DNA of 64,000 nucleotides from Pyrrhoderma lamaoense. Lineage: Eukaryota > Basidiomycota > Agaricomycetes > Hymenochaetales > Hymenochaetaceae. A program made the translations under genes and the position numbers. The DNA is taken from contig NBAZ01000014.1 of NCBI GenBank assembly GCA_002794735.1, forward strand, positions 186,001 through 250,000, read 5' to 3'. Positions 54,395 through 64,000 of this stretch are shown here, in pieces. Every line of letters starts with the position of its first letter. The first letter of the stretch is position 1. Under the pieces are notes generated by a model that was given only the letters and a program-made list of their open reading frames with translations, was not told where the DNA came from and searched no databases.

Positions 54395-56208
54395 TCATTT
54401 ACTCCTCATGAAAGTCGGATTTAGCTCTTTCTCCAACATGCTTATTGCCCGCAATCTGTCATCGTCAACATCCGTAGTCCAAGCCCATTTCCAATTATCA
54501 TATATGTCTTGTCCAAGGCCAGTCAACAGTCCCGGATCATCGATATCCTTATCAAAGATAGTGTGTTCTGGAAGTCCAAACACAAAAAGCATTCCATTTC
54601 TACGTGACCGTCTCATAACGTCGTTCGCAATCGGAAGACGAATAGACTCGAACACTTTTAGTACTGAAGAGAGTGTCTCTAGTGTCGTAAGAGGGTGTGC
54701 TAGAAGAGCTGCAAGGATGTATGCATCTTCAAAAGCTTGACCAGCCCCAGATCCTTGATGTGGGGTCATTGCATGAGCCTTGGTATGACATAATCTTAGC
54801 ATATATGTTGATACTAGTACATCATTCAAGGACATACTGCATCTCCTACAAGAACAACTCGGCTATGCACTGAGGTAGGAAGCCCTTTGACCGTGCATAC
54901 AGTCCATTTCATCGGCTCCTTGACACACTTTATAGCAGAAACTCATCAGCATACCCTTTGGGAAACTCATTTTACGTAGAAAAACCTTTAGCATCTGCTG
55001 TACTTCGTCTTCCCAACCTATAAACTGTTTAAGAAGCTCGTCTTGTGTGCAGCTCTCTGATAGCCTCCCGGTAAAAGCGGATCCCTCCATTTCAGGTCTT
55101 GAGCAGAACGCGGCAACATTGATAAGTTTTCCTTTTTGAATAGGATATGCAATTATATGCTAGCGGAATAACCAGATCAAACTTTGTGAGAGGCTAGGGA
55201 ATAACGTTACTGGACGTACTTTATGTTTTCCCATATACTATAGTCAAAAGCTTATTAGGCTGCTGTATAAAGGGTAATAGTTATTTGATATCCCACTCAC
55301 GTTTTGTCCTTTCTCTAGGACCCTGTGAGCTATATTAAGTATCATGAGTTCTTCACGCGGAATAACGCCGCGGTAAACGGTATAACCACTCCATACAGGA
55401 CTCTTCATCCCACGTAGCTTTGAAGCTTGAGCTACCTTTGTATCGGATCCTTCTCTCTCGAGATCTAAGGCAGCTAGCTCTAACAGCCTGTGTCTTGTAG
55501 AGGAGTGTATTCCATCTGCACCAATCAGAAGATCACATTCAGCTGTTGTACCATCGCTGAAAAATAACTTGATAGGTGACAATTTGTTGTTAGTATCAGG
55601 TAGATCATATGAGACTAGACGTTTTGAATAATGAATCGATATTATCCCGCGATCCAATTGATTTACTAGACAGTTTAGTAGCTCTGCACGGTGAAATTTA
55701 AGATTTCCGACTGCAAGTATTTTATGTGAACATGCAACCAGCAATTGTATATATTCTCACAAACTCACAAGGTGTCACTATATCATAAAAAGATATACCC
55801 TTAGGCTGATCAGATTTACGAAGCTCGAAAGTCAAATCTTTAGAAAACAAATCAGTATTTTCTCGTAGCTGGAATACAAAAAAGTAGAGGGAGAATATGA
55901 ACCTAGTTCAGTTTCTGATTCCGGCACATCTACGATATCTCGTAGAGGTTTGTCGAGGCCCAAGTTTTTCATCACTTTCCATGGTCGTAGCCATAAAGCA
56001 ACCCCTGCTCCTATATCCTTGAGCTCGTGCATAGCTTCGTAGATACTAATCCGGATATCCTTCCTTTCTAGCGAAGAACGAGATATAGCAATAGCTGAAG
56101 ACACTCCAGCAAGACCACCTCCACTACACGAAGAATAAGACATTTAATCACGAAAACATCTAGCTAGAAGACAAACCAGATTGCAACGTGGAGTTTATGC
56201 CCTGGCAT
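54395..56208 (-). CDS. FMO-2: FAD-dependent aromatic monooxygenase, paralog of FMO-1
   Basis: Same enzyme family and eight-exon plan as FMO-1. The ATG at 56206-56208 begins MPGHKLHVAI on a short exon; the next exon gives CGGGLAGVSSAIAIS. The DG motif is GADGIHSSTR, the 18-nt exon codes for YMGKHK (near 55225), and the GD motif is GDAAHAMTPHQGSGAGQ; stop at 54395-54397. All exons are open. The early segment IYEAMHELKDIGAGVALWLRPW matches FMO-1 closely, while the C-terminal third differs more, as expected of old paralogs. It is divergent from P450-5 across about 1.27 kb, the mirror image of the P450-3/FMO-1 pair, so it probably shares regulation with a P450. Confidence 0.92.
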
Positions 56209-57481
56209 ATTCGTTTCGGTTTTGCAAAGAAGATCAAGGGAGACCAGACAATTCAAGGGTATGAAGAACTTGACTTTAGTGACTTTCCTTTTTCACAACT
56301 CAAGCAAATATGAAGGAGTTTTATATTTACAGAGTTTAATCGTATATATACTCATCATTCATTAATACATTTTCCTTTTGGCTCCCATCGAGAGAAATAC
56401 TAGAGCAATAGAAGAATTGAGTTGGGGATAACGTAAAATTCATAGAAGATTTACTCATAGATTCAGACTCACGTTAGTAATGGTCGATTGACACCTCGAA
56501 GTCTGAATCCGCCAAGTTACTAGATTATCGTAATGTTACAGGGAGATGAGAATTACTGATAACTTCAAAGAGTAAGTTAGCAATCACTGATGTTTCTTGA
56601 AGTATCTCTGGGTAAGTTGGCTATGATAAGTGCCATATACAATGTAAGCGCATTATAGAGAACCATCAGTAGGACTTTAAGAGGCCAAACGTTCAAGCTA
56701 ATCAATCTCCTATATACTCCATACTGGGTCTACGGAAGTCACTGAGACCATGCATGTCTATCTATCAAGTAAATACAGGTACTTTGTGAGTTATTGGGAT
56801 TACTTTATGTTACAGGAGGGAGCTACTAGCATGGGGTAAATATTGCTTTCTAAACCAGAAATGAGGCGGTGATAATTCAGAAGAAGTCATTTTGCATGCA
56901 TTCAGCAACTGTCATGTCATTATGGTAAGTGGTTTCCGTAGCTGTGATAACTCTATATCCGAACATCTACGTTTCTGGAGTCGGCGATAAAAAATTGATT
57001 CCTCTGATCAACACTTGATAGCGACATTCATCTTGCGCTATCTCTACATAAATACTATAAAGAATCGGCTTATTGTGATTGGCGGAGCTGGAATGGGCAT
57101 ATACAAGCTAAGTGTCGCATATGCATCAAGTATAGCTCTTTATCTGCCGTAAATTGAAAATGGAAACGAATCTACCCTTCAAATCGACACGAACTAATTT
57201 CGGACACCTACAATTATAAAGGGAGATGAAATGAACATGTCCAGTGTCGTATCACAAGGTACTCAGGGGCTTATGATATCCCGAATTCTACGGGGCTGGG
57301 TATCCCCGGGCACATACATACATATCCAAACTACTTCGTAAATTATATAATATGAATCAATTCTGTATGAATGTAAATTCGAACTGTATCCCCTTTGTTT
57401 TGAATTTTACGAGACGGGCGAGAATTCAATCTACTGTACTTGTTCGTTGTGCGTACATATCTTGAATCTCTCAAACAATAG
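56209..57481. promoter_or_regulatory. Shared divergent promoter region of FMO-2 and P450-5
   Basis: About 1.27 kb between two start codons reading apart. A TATA-like TTATATAATA lies near 57344, about 135 bases before P450-5. No coding content recognised. It is the counterpart of the 38502-39675 interval between P450-3 and FMO-1. Confidence 0.45.
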
Positions 57482-59739
57482 ATGGATACATACCTAGTTT
57501 ACGTGGTAACCATTCTTTGTGCACTAACCATTATACGACTATTCAAGTCAAGGAATGATGGCAGTAGCCGAAACACCTTTCCCCCAGGTCCAAGGGGGCT
57601 ACCTCTCGTAGGAAATCTACTAGACATGACCCATGATCGTATATTGGAAGCAGCAAAGAGCTGGGGAAAAGAATATGGTGGACTTTATGTATCTTATAAG
57701 TTATCTGAGCACCGTTACTAAATCATTAAAAGGGCCACTTGTTTTCGTGAAAAGCCTAGGAACCCCTATATTGTTCCTAAATACCTACGATGTCATAGTG
57801 GACATATTTGAAAAGCGTGGAAACATGTACTCATCAAGACCTAAGAGTATGATGCTTGATCTGTGTGTATGCCCGCTATAACCAAAATACTATCTGACAA
57901 CTTTTGATCTAGTAGTGGATGGACGAACTGGGCTGTATCACTCTTTCCATACGGAGAAAAGCTGAGAAAATCGAGGCGATTAATACACCAACAATTACAA
58001 GTTTCTGCAGTAGCGGAGCATTATCAGATTCATGAGTCAGCAACACAAAGAGTACTGTATGATCTAGCGACCTCTCCCCAGGATTTTGTGGAACATCTCA
58101 GAAAGTAAGTGGTGTATAAAACCCACATGATAACGAGCTAATTAGACCGATGATTTTTACCCTAGTTTTGCAGGCAGATCGATTCTAAAGATAACTTATG
58201 GATATGACAGTATGTAATCACTATAATCTAGTCTTCGTAGTATAAATTCGTCCCGCTCTAGTTTTAGATAAGGATGATCCTTATGTCGCTGCTGCTGAAA
58301 AAGGCGCACGTATCTTTGCCGAAGCACAAGGATTTCTCCTTGTCAATTCAATCCCTGGGCTCCGACATCTCCCCTCATGGTTACCTGGTACCCACTTCCA
58401 GAAGGTGTCGAAGAATGGGAGAGACATAAGTGATAAGATGCGCAACAAACTGTATGCATAAGCAAAACAAGAAATTGTAAGTTTAGCTTAGAATCATCGT
58501 ATGTAATCTCATGGCTGATTTCCTGCATGTAGCTGAATGGAACTGCAAGTAAATCGATGGCAAGCATGCTACTTGACTTGTATGCAGACAAAACCGGAGC
58601 TAATGCAGATGAGGAGATCATTAAAGATGTACTAGGAACACTATATGGAGGTTCGCATTCAACTTATTGATTGATCGTTTTTGATAAATGCATATTCATA
58701 TATTCTTAGCTGTGGTAGAATCTGTGTGTCTCGCTCTACAGTCTACGTCAATTGGTTCACAGTCCGCTAGATTGTTTCGGCTTTAATGTCATTTATTCGT
58801 GCTATGGTTTTACATAGAGATGCTATGGCTCGTGGTCAAGAAGAATTAGATAGAGTCGTAGGAATGGAATCGTCTTCCCGCAATGGCGGATCAACCAAAT
58901 CTACCATATATCGATGCGATTCGAAAGGAATGCTTGAGGTATGTAATATCTTCATTATGAACGTGTTAACGATTAGTAATGATTACTCCAAAGATGGCAA
59001 ATCGTTACCCCCTTTGGTAGGTTCAACAGCTATTTTTCTTGTCGGGACTCCTATGCATAGATCATGTAGGATTTGCACATAGCTCGTCTGAAGACGATGT
59101 ATACGAAGGCTACTCTGTACCTAAAGGTACCATAGTTCTTCCTAATTTATGGTACGTCGTTACTACCTAATTTCAACTTCTTACTTCCAACTTCTTGCTT
59201 CACTTAAGTGCAGGGCCGCTTCAAGAGATCTGAAATTTTATTGTGAACCTGACGAGCTCGTCCCTGAACGTCGGCTTTCAGGCCCGAAAGAAGAGACACC
59301 CTTAAATTTTGATAAAATAGGGTTTGGAATAGGGAGACGGTGTAAGGTGTTCAGAAGTTCAATTTCTCATAATCAACAAAACCCTCTTTTAGAATCTGTC
59401 CAGGCAAACATCCGGCCACAAATACTGTAAGCACTTCATATACTCTATCTAACTAACGAAAATCTACTCACTCAATCATTTAAAACATTCATAGATTTTT
59501 ATATTCATTGCCTCTATTCTTTCCACATTTGACATGAAAAATGTCATTGGGACGACGGAACTCCCATGAAACCGAAAGCAGAGTATATTGAGGGCATCGT
59601 CAGGCTTATACTCTCCGTTTCCTGTCTTCTTCTCAGGTGTTCACTATACAGATATCCTAAACCATTTCAATATGTTTTGAAGCCACGCTCTGAAGGGACC
59701 GCAACTATGATTCGCCAGATAGCAGAGATTGCTAGGTAA
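57482..59739 (+). pseudogene. P450-5: decayed cytochrome P450
   Basis: Close paralog of P450-6 with the same exon plan. ATG at 57482, hinge PPGPRGLPLVGN. Lesions: an in-frame TAA near 58461 in MRNKLYA-stop-AKQEI, where paralogs have Trp or Arg; a one-base insertion near 58863-58870, so the literal frame reads GMESSSRNGG where the other frame gives LPAMADQPNLPYIDAI; and a one-base deletion near 59552-59556 just after FDMKNVIG. The I-helix exon reads AVVES in place of AGxxS/T, losing the conserved Gly, and the PERW motif is PERR. The heme peptide ICPGKHPA is still there. Stop at 59737-59739. A nonsense codon, an insertion outside any homopolymer and changed motif residues together indicate real loss of function. 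Confidence 0.85.
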
Positions 59740-61092
59740 TGGAATACGGAGAAATAACGAAAATATGGACTATCACATACACATATTTGAAATATATATT
59801 CAGTCATATAAAAAGGCTTTTCGAAATTCACATATAAAAACACTTATAATCTTAATGAAACTACCCACTAAGCTTCATTACACGTGACCATATTCATAAT
59901 TTCTGTAACCTCGCTTCGCCACTGGAGCAAAAGTCACACGCCGCATGCAAATAAGTCTAATCTTATACGTTTTGGCTAATTATCGTTGAAAAATTCTAAG
60001 TTGTTGTGCATTGTGTATCCAAATTGATTATTGTAATGAGGAAAGGCCCGTTGACATCTTCAAATCTTCATCTGTCAGGCCCATCTTACTTATCTATCGT
60101 AATGTAGCTGAGGATTGCAAATTACTGGTTTCAAGAGTGGAATTCCAATCGATCTCAGAAGTGTCTCTACACGTGTTAGACATTGCGAAACTGGTAGATA
60201 ATATATATTCTTTAAGTACGTGTACCCTTATCCTCAATAAAGTTGATCTTAATCACGCTTTTTATTTGTTAATCACGTATTCTATGTATAGGTGACGACT
60301 CTTACTTAAATGGGGCTCTAAGGAGCTAATAACTCACTTACATTTCCTGAATCATTCTGACTCCAATCATGACTATTCTCACTCGAGCTCTTGACAGTAT
60401 GCATACCCTTGTCTCGATCATTGGAAAACTCGAAAGCGTCATGGGAACTTTTTAATTCTACTTGACATACGGAGTTCTTATGGATGGATGTAATCTTCGC
60501 CTTCTAGAAAAGAATGTATCGTTATTGACACATGTCGCATGCTAGCTACCATACACAGATTTAACTTTCTTTATCAGGATAGCCGCTCTATTTGCTTTGC
60601 ATTCGACATTTTTACTGGCAAAAGCCGCGATACTCTCTTTGACACGCCATAGTGATGTCCATTCTACCTGAGCTTCTGGTTTACTATATCGGTAATTTCA
60701 GAGCGAGTAAAACCGTATTGGATGGACAAGCGCATGTTGAAATGGAAACAAAGTTACAAATGGTACCTGGTCTTGTGATTTGTCCCCTACTCCGATGAAC
60801 AAGTCGAACTGAACCTTCACATTCACAAAAGGAGTTGAGCTTAAAAAACTCATGCACCATCTCAAGAAGACAGATAAGAAGTTACCCAATCCCAGGATAA
60901 ACGGGTCATTGTTTTCTCCATACTCATCTATGATAATACATCTCACAAAACAGTATATAATGGCTCAGTTATCTTCTAAATATGAGACAGTCTCACATAT
61001 TCCTAAAACTTGGGTTATTTGTAAAGAAAGAGCCCTCTTCTATCTTATTCACACTCTTTGCACATACTCTTGCTGACATTTTCTGAATGTGA
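59740..61092. other. Spacer between P450-5 and P450-6
   Basis: About 1.35 kb, similar in length to the other P450 spacers. It holds the P450-6 promoter. Short frames on both strands have no recognisable domain. Confidence 0.45.
60954..60960 (+). promoter_or_regulatory. TATA box of P450-6
   Basis: TATATAA about 133 bases before the P450-6 ATG, at a distance like those of P450-1 and P450-3. Confidence 0.35.
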
Positions 61093-63395
61093 ATGGCCGC
61101 ATATCAAAATTATGCATCGGCAACTCTCTTTATACTGGCTATTTTTATACTATTCGAGTCTAGAAAGAAATTCAATAGAGACAATAGGAAAAATATACCC
61201 TACCCTCCAGGCCCTAAGGGACTACCTCTTGTAGGGAACGCACTAGATATGACCCATAATCGTATGTGGAAGTCAATGAAGCGATGGGAAGTGGAATACG
61301 GTAAGTTGTCTATTTTAACTCTTTAGTCTTCTGTTTTTGACTTTTCAAAAGGGGAACTTGTCTTTGTACAGAACTTAGGGAGTCCAATATTGGTTTTGAA
61401 CTCATACGAGGCTATAGTTGGTCTATTTGAAAAACGTGGACATATATATTCTTCAAGGCCAAAGAGCGCGATATTTGATCTGTATGCGAACCTTCCTGTC
61501 AACATAGTACAACTTAAGAACGTTTTCTACTTAGTTCTGGGTGGTCGGATTGGGTTGTTACACTATTTCCATATGGGGACAAGTTGAGAAAAGCAAGGCG
61601 ATTGTTGTATCAACATTTGCAGTTGTCTGCAGTACCCGAATATTATCCGATTCAGGAGGCATCGGCCCAAAAGGCATTGCAAGGCTTCGTAGCCTCTCCC
61701 CAGGATTTTGTGGAGCACATAAGAAAGTACGTAGTATACAAACATAGAAATATACTATAGTCATTCTTATCATTGCCATTATTATAGTTTTGCAGGTAGA
61801 TCGATTATGAAGATAACGTACGGATATGATGGTAAGTAATCGTTTTGATTATTTCCACTTTTATTTCCTGTAAAACTACTATTATCTTACAGCTCTGGAG
61901 AAAGATGATCCTTATATCGCTATCGTCGAAAAAGGCGTGCGCTTCTTCTCTGATACACAAGGGTTTTTCCTTGTTAACTTATTTCCTTGGATCCAATATC
62001 TGCCTTCTTGCCTTCCTGGTACAAGTTTTCATAGTACATCAAGAATTGGAAGATTTTTAGGGGATGAAATGCGTAATAAATCATATGTATGGGCAAAACA
62101 GGAGATTGTGAGTTAGACTCTAGACCACTGTATATCACTTCACATCTAATTCCCAGGATACAGTTGAATGGAAAGGCAAGCAAATCGATGGCAAGCATGC
62201 TCCTCGATTCATTAACTAGCAGAAATGGTGTTCTTGAAGACGAGGAGATTATAAAAGATGTATTAGGCACTGCTTATGCAGGTTTGTGAATAATGCAATG
62301 ACCTTGTACTCGAGTCGTATTTGAATATTTTCATCGTATTCTAGCTGGGGCAGAATCTGTGTGCCCCTTTGATCACAATTATTTTTATTTAAACTCATAA
62401 TACGTCTTAGGTTGCTATACTTTTAACGACGTTTATTCTTGCTATGGTTTTGCACAAAGACGTCTTGAAACGTGGCCAAGAAGAATTAGATAGAGTGTTA
62501 GGCAAGAACTGTCTCCCCACAATGGCGGATCAACCGAAACTACCATATATTGATGCAATCAGGAAAGAGTGCCTGAGGTATGTGAGATCTCGAATCTTAA
62601 GCGTGCCTACATGTAGTTATGATATTAACCTCGCAGATGGCAACCTGTCGCTCCTTTCGGTGAGTTTCATAGTTCACTGTATTATCGGTTAAAGTATATG
62701 ACTATATTGTTTGTATAGCGGTCCCACATAGTGTGACTGAAGACGACGAGTACAGAGGCTACTTCATACCAAAAGGCACTAATGTGCTTTCAAACTTAAC
62801 GTATGTTGATTTTAGTACAGTTGATGTCTGGCTCACAACAGCACAGGGCTATTTCAAGGGATCCGAATTACTATTATAAGCCTGATGATTTCATTCCTGA
62901 GCGCTGGCTTCCAGAACCGGGTGATAAGCCTCCCTTAGACTTCGATAAAGTAGGATTTGGGATAGGACGACGGTGAGTAGTGTAGTTAATACTGAGAGTC
63001 CCTCTATAATATACCTTTTCTTAGGTTCTGTCCGGGAATGCATATGGCTAAAAATAACGTAAGTACCTGATTCGTATAATCCACAAACTGATTGAAAGTT
63101 CATACTAATAATCAATGGAATTTTTTACAGGCCTTTATATTCATTGCATCAATCCTTGCAGCATTTGACATTGAAAATGCCATTGGGGATGATGGCGCTC
63201 CTATAATACCAAAAGTAGACTATGTTGAAGGTCTTGTCAGGTATGTACTACGTTATCTACTTGATTTCTTCATATCAACGGCTAATATTATTGTTGGTGT
63301 TGTTGTGAAGTTACTCTAAACCATTTAGATGTGTTATAAAGCCGCGTTCAGAAGAAGTCACTACTTTGATTCGCCAGACAGCAGAGAAATACTAG
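61093..63395 (+). CDS. P450-6: cytochrome P450 monooxygenase, apparently intact
   Basis: Fourteen exons fit in frame: 61093-61300, 61352-61481, 61535-61726, 61788-61831, 61893-62106, 62164-62281, 62345-62358, 62411-62577, 62637-62659, 62719-62800, 62847-62972, 63025-63058, 63131-63240 and 63311-63395. N-terminal helix ATLFILAIFILF, hinge PPGPKGLPLVGN, B-C region HIYSSRPKSAIFDL, I-helix AGAES on the 14-nt exon 7, ExxR KECLR, the substrate-region exon RWQPVAPF of 23 nt, PERW, heme loop FGIGRR then FCPGMHMA, and C-terminus RQTAEKY. About 500 residues, ER-anchored. Splice phases agree with all five paralogs, so this copy is the best guide to the family's gene structure. Substrate unknown. Confidence 0.92.
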
Positions 63396-64000
63396 GTAAT
63401 ATAATATTGAATTGAATTATGAGAATTTGAAATATACGCTTTGTAACCTATTTTTTTTGTCTACATACGGTCTTCGAAAAAATTCTTATATAGAAATTTC
63501 AATCATAATAAAAATTATCTAATGGTTTCGACAGATGTAAGCATAAATTTGTAATTTTCTACGCCACCGGAGAAAATGGGTCGCACGCTGTACGTAATCA
63601 ATATTAGGCTAACCAATTCTTTTTATTAATTTTATGAGTTTGAGTGAGATCCTGAGATAAATGCTAATTATTTTAGGTCTAATTGCTCAGTACAATAACT
63701 GGAGTAAACATGATTAATGTGGGTTAGTCCATCCTAAAAGCCAATACGATGAATAATAAAGGTACAAACAAAATAGAATTTCCACTTGTCTCCCAAAAAA
63801 GTAAAAAGTTGAATTCGAAAGAATATTGAAAAAACATCACTGCCCCAAACATAGAAGGGGGACACGTAAATTGTTCGTTCGGATAAAATAAATCAAGGAA
63901 TTACTGATTGATCATAAAGGCGTAATAGGACTCGTAGAATTGTGAAGGAATAAAGTAATATAATCTAGGCGCAAGTGGGTGTATCAAGGTTTGGGATATC
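63396..64000. other. Right-edge flank of P450-6
   Basis: AT-rich 3' flank. No gene recognised before the window ends. Confidence 0.5.

Noticed and set aside
60698..60946. Minus-strand 82-codon frame between P450-5 and P450-6
   Set aside because: No motif or homology pattern, and it lies in the P450-6 promoter.

Overview
The window looks like nuclear DNA of a filamentous basidiomycete, probably Agaricomycotina. Protein genes are broken by many short GT-AG introns (about 40-120 nt, with exons as small as 14-22 nt), the DNA is AT-rich, and the gene types fit: a myristoylated SNF1 beta subunit, a seven-helix membrane protein of the DUF6533 style, an arrestin-like protein, URC1, and tandem P450s. 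There are no operons. Exon borders were worked out by hand from reading frame, splice sites and agreement between paralogs.

Left part (1-28.7 kb), mostly single-copy genes: the 5' and central part of a RecQ helicase (minus strand, running off the left edge); SDR-1 (3.3-4.6 kb, plus); a gene-poor stretch of about 6 kb that includes a purine-rich block; the SNF1/AMPK beta subunit (10.5-12.8 kb, minus); an aldo/keto reductase (16.1-17.5 kb, minus); a tRNA-Gly(GCC) at 18.06 kb; a probable multi-helix membrane protein (18.7-20.1 kb, minus); a Ser/Thr-rich single-pass membrane protein (22.6-24.4 kb, minus); and URC1 of uracil catabolism (26.7-28.7 kb, plus).

Right part (29.1-63.4 kb) is a duplicated oxidative gene cluster. 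It has six related cytochromes P450 (P450-1 to -4 minus, P450-5 and -6 plus), two FAD monooxygenases (FMO-1 plus, FMO-2 minus) and SDR-2 (minus), the paralog of SDR-1. P450-1/2/3 and P450-5/6 are tandem arrays with a period of 3.5-3.6 kb. A divergent P450/FMO pair with a shared promoter occurs twice in mirror image: P450-3/FMO-1 near 39 kb and FMO-2/P450-5 near 57 kb. Three unrelated housekeeping-type genes sit between the arms: a CH-like domain protein (48.1-49.7 kb), MPDU1 (49.8-50.8 kb) and an arrestin-like protein (51.5-53.4 kb). No polyketide synthase, NRPS, terpene cyclase or other backbone enzyme is visible, so the cluster could serve detoxification or aromatic catabolism, or tailor a product whose core enzyme lies elsewhere.

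Single-base deletions, nearly all readable as a homopolymer one base too short, interrupt many otherwise well-kept genes, including the normally single-copy MPDU1. They may be consensus errors. Only P450-5 shows lesions that clearly look like real decay.
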